From Diprion similis (taxonomy: Eukaryota; Arthropoda; Insecta; Hymenoptera; Diprionidae), in NCBI RefSeq assembly GCF_021155765.1, contig NC_060117.1:6290001-6354000 (forward strand): 64,000 nucleotides of DNA. Direction: 5' to 3'. Shown one piece after another: positions 59,722-64,000 of the stretch. The position numbers and the translations under genes were made by a program. The stretch's first letter is position 1, and every line of letters starts with the position of its first letter. The notes under the pieces were generated by a model that saw nothing but the letters and a program-made list of their open reading frames with translations, made no database searches and was not told where the DNA came from.

Positions 59722-62085
59722 CGTCAGATTTTCAACGTCTAGATTTTCTAATTTTTTTCTTGTGCATGATAATCAAGGAATCGGTATCAACTAAAATTTT
59801 CCAAGAAAAAACCAAAAAACAAGCACAAAGTTTTATATATATATATATATATATATCATTTCGAATCAATTCATAACTTACAATAACAATAGATTTGTTT
59901 CGGCCTTCGAATTTGGCTGACTTCGACTCTTGTAAATTTTAATTATCATAAAATGACTGAAAACTTAGCTTTTCAACGTAAAGGCTGACCGTGAATTTGT
60001 TCGTTGATTTCATCTTTGTAATTCAGAAAAGAAACACGTAACTCAATTCAAAATTTTTATACTCCTATGGTTTTCAGCACAATTCGAGCAATATAGTGTG
60101 TTGCAAGGTTTCGACGAGAAACTTAAAACTAAGTATTTATTTTTAGTACAGACCTATACTTAAAGTGTGTATGGTGCTTCTATTCCATTCGATATGTTTT
60201 TACCGTGTGTTAAGCCAACGGATGCATCATTGCTTTCAGTTCGATACATACCAAGGTCGTGAAAGAATGGTGCACCGGAAATATTCATTCGTATTCCGTG
60301 GCAAAGTTTTCTGGAAACGAAATTTTCCTGCTAAAATTTTTCCATAGAGTATAACTGCGAATTTCCTTTTGCGCCAAACTAATTACACTCTGCATAAAAG
60401 TTGTGATGAATCTTTGTGCTGCTTTTGTGCCGTGTGTCGCAATTGTTTGTCTTAAATGCGGGCGGGACTCGTTAAATTTATTTTACTGCAGGTTGTAGAG
60501 AACATAGTATTTAAATAATTCTATTGCCGAAAACGTTCGGATGGTGCAGTTCTCTTTTTTGTTTTCCTTCTTCATTTTTATATTCTTGTGAGAATTCTTC
60601 ACACCCAAGTGGACAGAAATGATTATTTGTTTATTGTTGTTTTTCTTCTTCTTTTTTTTTTTTTTTGCTATTCGTTTCGTCATTTCTCATTCTCGAACTT
60701 TATCGTACGGTGAAAAACTTGATTGTTTATATCAGTTACATTCCCCAGACGAGACCATTAAAGTTTGAATATAAACGTGAACATGTAGATTGTACATGAA
60801 AAATGAAATGTATCATACTATTGTATTTATAGAAAATGAATTAGTCTCATGTCGATTTTATTAGAGATACAGTACCCCAGTGAAAATGGTGTCCAAAAAT
60901 TTTTTTCCCATAACGCTTTGAAATGAGATTTATGGTGAAGATTTTGAAAAAAATTCAGACCACTCAATCGTCTCTGATTCTGATTAATTTAATTAAATCT
61001 CATTAAAATTGATAAGAAATTGAATACCGAATGACGTTTTTGCGTAATAATGATATTAGATTTTGTCGAGAAGTATTTTTGGCCATATTTTCACTAGGGT
61101 TCATAAAGTATTTGGCTCCAAAGACAGCGAAATATTTAAATTAAAACACCAGTTTGTATACCACAGTTTGTTATGAACCACAATATACAAATCGTGATTT
61201 TTGGAGAACCGGTTTGTTTCACTTTCTCCCATAATTTCCATTTCCTTCCTATGAATGAATACTGTCTAGAAAAAATATGGTTTATTTTTATACCAACTCC
61301 AACATGCGTAACATATACAATTAATAATTGATAGACGTACATATTTCAATTTATGTTATTTCGGTACACCTGTTACTACAATCCTCATCATATATTTTAG
61401 TCTGTATAGATTTAGACTTATTGTTAAATTTAGATTTCAGACTCTGTATAGATTTCTGAAAAAAGTCTTACTCTGTTCGTGAAAATCGAGGAAAGGTCAG
61501 GGAAATGAAAACATGTGCAGAATAAAATATGAAATCTCGTGAATCGCGCGCCCGATTCGTTATTCAAACATATTTAAATTAGAGAACTTTCCACGCCTTC
61601 GGAAAATTATTTTGTCACGTTTAAGCTCTTTGGTGCAAAAAAAAGAAAATTAAGGACCATCAATTATCACTATAAAATGTAAAATTTCTTTTATAAATTC
61701 TGTTTTCCTTCTTTATCTAGGTTTTATACTTTTTTTTACCGCTGTAAACAAGATTTATAAAATAACGATAAAATTTTATATAGAGCTCGCTAAAATCATC
61801 TGCACATTAACTGTAAAAGTATTTTCCGCATATTATTAAATCCTAAATCATATATTATTACGTTTGATGGCGTGCAGTGTATCGATCATTTAACGATATC
61901 GCTTGTAAACTGACGTCAGAAGTTTATAATAATGTCTCTTCGTTATCGCTGATATTTAATAGCTGAATATTTTGACTTATACTGCCGATTGTAACGTACA
62001 GCAAGAGCGAGAAAAAAAAACTACCAGCAATAAACAAAATGTCCGATTAATTTGGAATTGAACTTCTATTTATAAAATTTATAAT
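59722..62085. other. Intergenic, no gene recognised
   Basis: Includes the 3' UTR of SLC33A1; I could not choose its poly-A signal. A (TA)n run lies at 59833-59856. Open frames are short and featureless. Confidence 0.45.
59833..59856. repeat. (TA)n microsatellite
   Basis: About 12 TA units. Confidence 0.9.
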
Positions 62086-62357
62086 GTTGGAAAACTTTCT
62101 CATGACATCAGAGCCTGGTTAGCGGCGCCATTTTATGATCACATAACCTAAGTTTTTTCCAATTTTAATGGAAGCAAATCATAATTCTTGGGGTTACAAA
62201 TTATTTATGTCACATAAATTGATCGATCATAATCAATAATGTATCTGTTCTATTATTCAAACGCGAAAAAAAGACTGTCAACGGTCAGCTGTCAGCCTGG
62301 TTGAATTAGTTTGATTTTTTTTCCACCAGATGACGCATTGCAAAGTAACAATCTCAG
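62086..62357 (+). repeat. Dispersed repeat family A, copy 2
   Basis: Colinear with 63591-63866 over about 270 bp: CAGAGCCTGGTT, CGGCGCCATTTTAT, CACATAACCTAAGTTTTT, GCAAATCATAATTCTTGGG, CAGCTGTCAGCCTGGTTG, CACCAGATGACGCATTGCAA. No clear terminal inverted repeat. Confidence 0.9.
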
Positions 62358-62768
62358 TAACGTAATACAACGAGAATATCTGTTGAATCGCCTCCATAGA
62401 TTATTATTATTCTTCAATCATTACTACACCTTTGGTCGTTTCATCAAGAACGACTAAGGAAAAATGTCTTATCAGCATATTCTAGGAAAATTAGGAAACA
62501 AGGATAGAAATACAATTTGAAAATATTCGATCCGATCATTTCGAGATATCAATAACAATACATTTTATATACCGCATCAAAAAACAATATACAAATTACT
62601 AAATTTTCCTTTAATCACTACAGCGACAAAGTGTTTTCACTCGTTTTCAATTCAGTCCTAAGATCTTCTCAACATTTATGATAAATGCGAACCTGCCGTT
62701 ACAGGTGTTGAAAAATTTTCATCTCCACGTTTTTTTGTCGTCTCTTTAATCTCGTGCAGATTAGACGA

Positions 62769-63002
62769 TCACATAACAGACGGAGTCGGCTTGGGTTTTC
62801 CCTCACTTTCATCCAGAAACATCGTTATTTCTGTGTTTCCATAGCAGGTTTCGCGTGCCACAGGAGTAGGTAGAAACTCCGGTATCGATTCAGCCTCCGT
62901 GACTTTGACTATTTCTTTCTCTTCTCGAGTTGCTCTCGATTTTATGTCGCCTTTTACAGCCATTCCGTTCACCACAATTAGTAACGAAAGTACCAAAATC
63001 AT
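62769..63002 (-). CDS. Small secreted peptide precursor of unknown function, single exon
   Basis: Encodes 77 residues. The first 18 or so (MILVLSLLIVVNGMAVKG) are a typical signal peptide. The rest is hydrophilic and acidic-rich (EEKEIVKVTEAESIPEFLP) with one cysteine (ETCYGN) and ends KPKPTPSVM. The open frame is surrounded by stops. There is no obvious dibasic cleavage pattern like that of a neuropeptide precursor. A TATA-like word and an arthropod initiator lie about 160-180 bp upstream on the same strand, and a minus-strand ATTAAA occurs at about 62744. I recognise no family; it may be lineage-specific. Confidence 0.6.
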   Translation of the reverse strand: MILVLSLLIVVNGMAVKGDIKSRATREEKEIVKVTEAESIPEFLPTPVARETCYGNTEITMFLDESEGKPKPTPSVM

Positions 63003-63156
63003 AACGGAATGTTAATTACTGCAGTTAAGTTGCAGATTATCAATTAGCCAAACGAACTGCGAGGCTTGAGCCGGAGTTTGTAACTGCAGATTGAAATCCG
63101 GAGTCGGCGAAATATACGGCGGTGTTATCGAATATGTTTTACAATTCTTAGTGAAC

Positions 63157-63184
63157 ACTGATTGCACACGTATGGACTTATAAA
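63157..63184 (-). promoter_or_regulatory. Candidate core promoter of the small secreted peptide gene
   Basis: On the minus strand TTTATAAG (63177-63184) precedes an arthropod initiator TCAGT (63157-63161) by about 20-25 bp. That is close to normal TATA-initiator spacing and 155 bp upstream of the ATG. Confidence 0.45.
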
Positions 63185-63590
63185 TCGCGCATTCTTCTTA
63201 CCGCTGCGTATAAAACTTTTGCACGTGTATACTTGCAGCAGTTGTTTGTACAACTTCTTGACAAATAGGTATTAAAATATTGATTTATTAAGATATATTA
63301 CAATAATGATCATAAAACAAGGAATTTTTTATGCCAATAGACTGTACGCATTATTAAAATCCACAGTTTTAGCGTTTTAGAATCCAATCCGTGCATTCCG
63401 AGGAAAAATTCACCGAAGAACTGCGAAATTTATAAAACTGTATAGAAATAAAATACAACGATAAATTAAAAAAATTATCATTTGTCACTGAAAATTTCAG
63501 GTACGCGAAGTATTTTTGAGTTGTTTGTAAAGCGTCATTTCCAATAAGGATGGAATGAGAAATATTTAACGATTTCATTGGTGTAAGCTG

Positions 63591-63866
63591 GTTGGAAAAT
63601 GTCCTTATGACGTCAGAGCCTGGTTTTCGGCGCCATTTTATCACCACATAACCTAAATTTTTCATTTCAATAGAGGCAAATCATAATTCTTGGGCTTTCA
63701 AATTACTCATGTCACATAAATTAATTAAACATAATCAATAATATACCTGATCCAGTATCCATACACGAAAAAACACGGTTAACGTTCAGCTGTCAGCCTG
63801 GTTGCATTAGTTTTATTTTTTTTTTTTTTCACCAGATGACGCATTGCAAAGTGGCAATCGCAATAG
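63591..63866 (+). repeat. Dispersed repeat family A, copy 3
   Basis: Direct-orientation relative of the 62086 copy, starting GTTGGAAAAT and TATGACGTCAGAGCCTGGTT and ending GATGACGCATTGCAAAGTGG. Contains a TGACGTCA (CRE) palindrome in an otherwise AT-rich body. Confidence 0.9.
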
Positions 63867-64000
63867 TTAAGTTTACGTTTATCAAGCTATACAAGACTCA
63901 TCGATACGTTATAATCGCATTGTTCCAATGTTTAGAAACGATATACAAGCTTAATAAATCAGTCGATTACAGTAGAATTTCAAATTTCAATACATGTGAG
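63867..64000. other. Window edge, nothing recognised
   Basis: Short AT-rich tail without a feature. Confidence 0.5.

Overview
This is a window of AT-rich animal nuclear DNA, most likely from an insect and plausibly a hymenopteran. The genes are split by GT-AG introns, intergenic DNA is long, microsatellites and poly-A/T runs are common, and many short inverted-repeat elements are present. The proteins are of animal type: an M-Ras GTPase, a kelch-propeller protein, a linker-histone-fold protein, a secreted glycine-rich protein and an SLC33 transporter. The exact species cannot be read from the sequence.

Layout. (1) 2.35-4.59 kb, minus: complete three-exon M-Ras coding region, with a probable 5' UTR exon near 5.8-6.0 kb. 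(2) 10.4-31.9 kb, minus: a seven-exon kelch-repeat gene (687 codons plus stop). Every exon joins in frame. Its introns are full of inverted-repeat elements, and the largest (24.3-31.8 kb) holds a separate same-strand two-exon gene for a small basic protein with a linker-histone (H15) fold. (3) 32-51 kb: no coding exon recognised. The stretch holds a large collection of foldback/MITE-like elements, a 292-bp higher-order repeat and several GC-rich islands that may be promoters or 5' UTR exons. (4) 51.2-54.45 kb, plus: TATA-driven seven-exon gene for a secreted glycine-rich protein with a C-terminal domain resembling DM4/12. (5) 55.4-59.7 kb, plus: seven-exon SLC33A1 (acetyl-CoA transporter). (6) 62.8-63.0 kb, minus: one-exon gene for a small secreted peptide of unknown role, between two copies of a 270-bp dispersed repeat.

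The genes do not form an operon or an obvious pathway. M-Ras is a signalling GTPase at membranes, SLC33A1 imports acetyl-CoA into the ER lumen, and the others are a propeller adaptor, a chromatin-type protein and two secreted proteins. The striking non-coding content is the repeat landscape. It includes a near-perfect 655-bp hairpin at 35.9-36.6 kb, two reverse-oriented copies of an element with ~200-bp inverted ends and G/C-tract termini (3.2 and 57.7 kb), a two-module foldback element present twice (32.0 and 40.2 kb), and several smaller hairpin families. I found no clear new multi-gene system. The hairpin loci and the unexplained coding-like exon at 25.9-26.2 kb are the best candidates for something undescribed.
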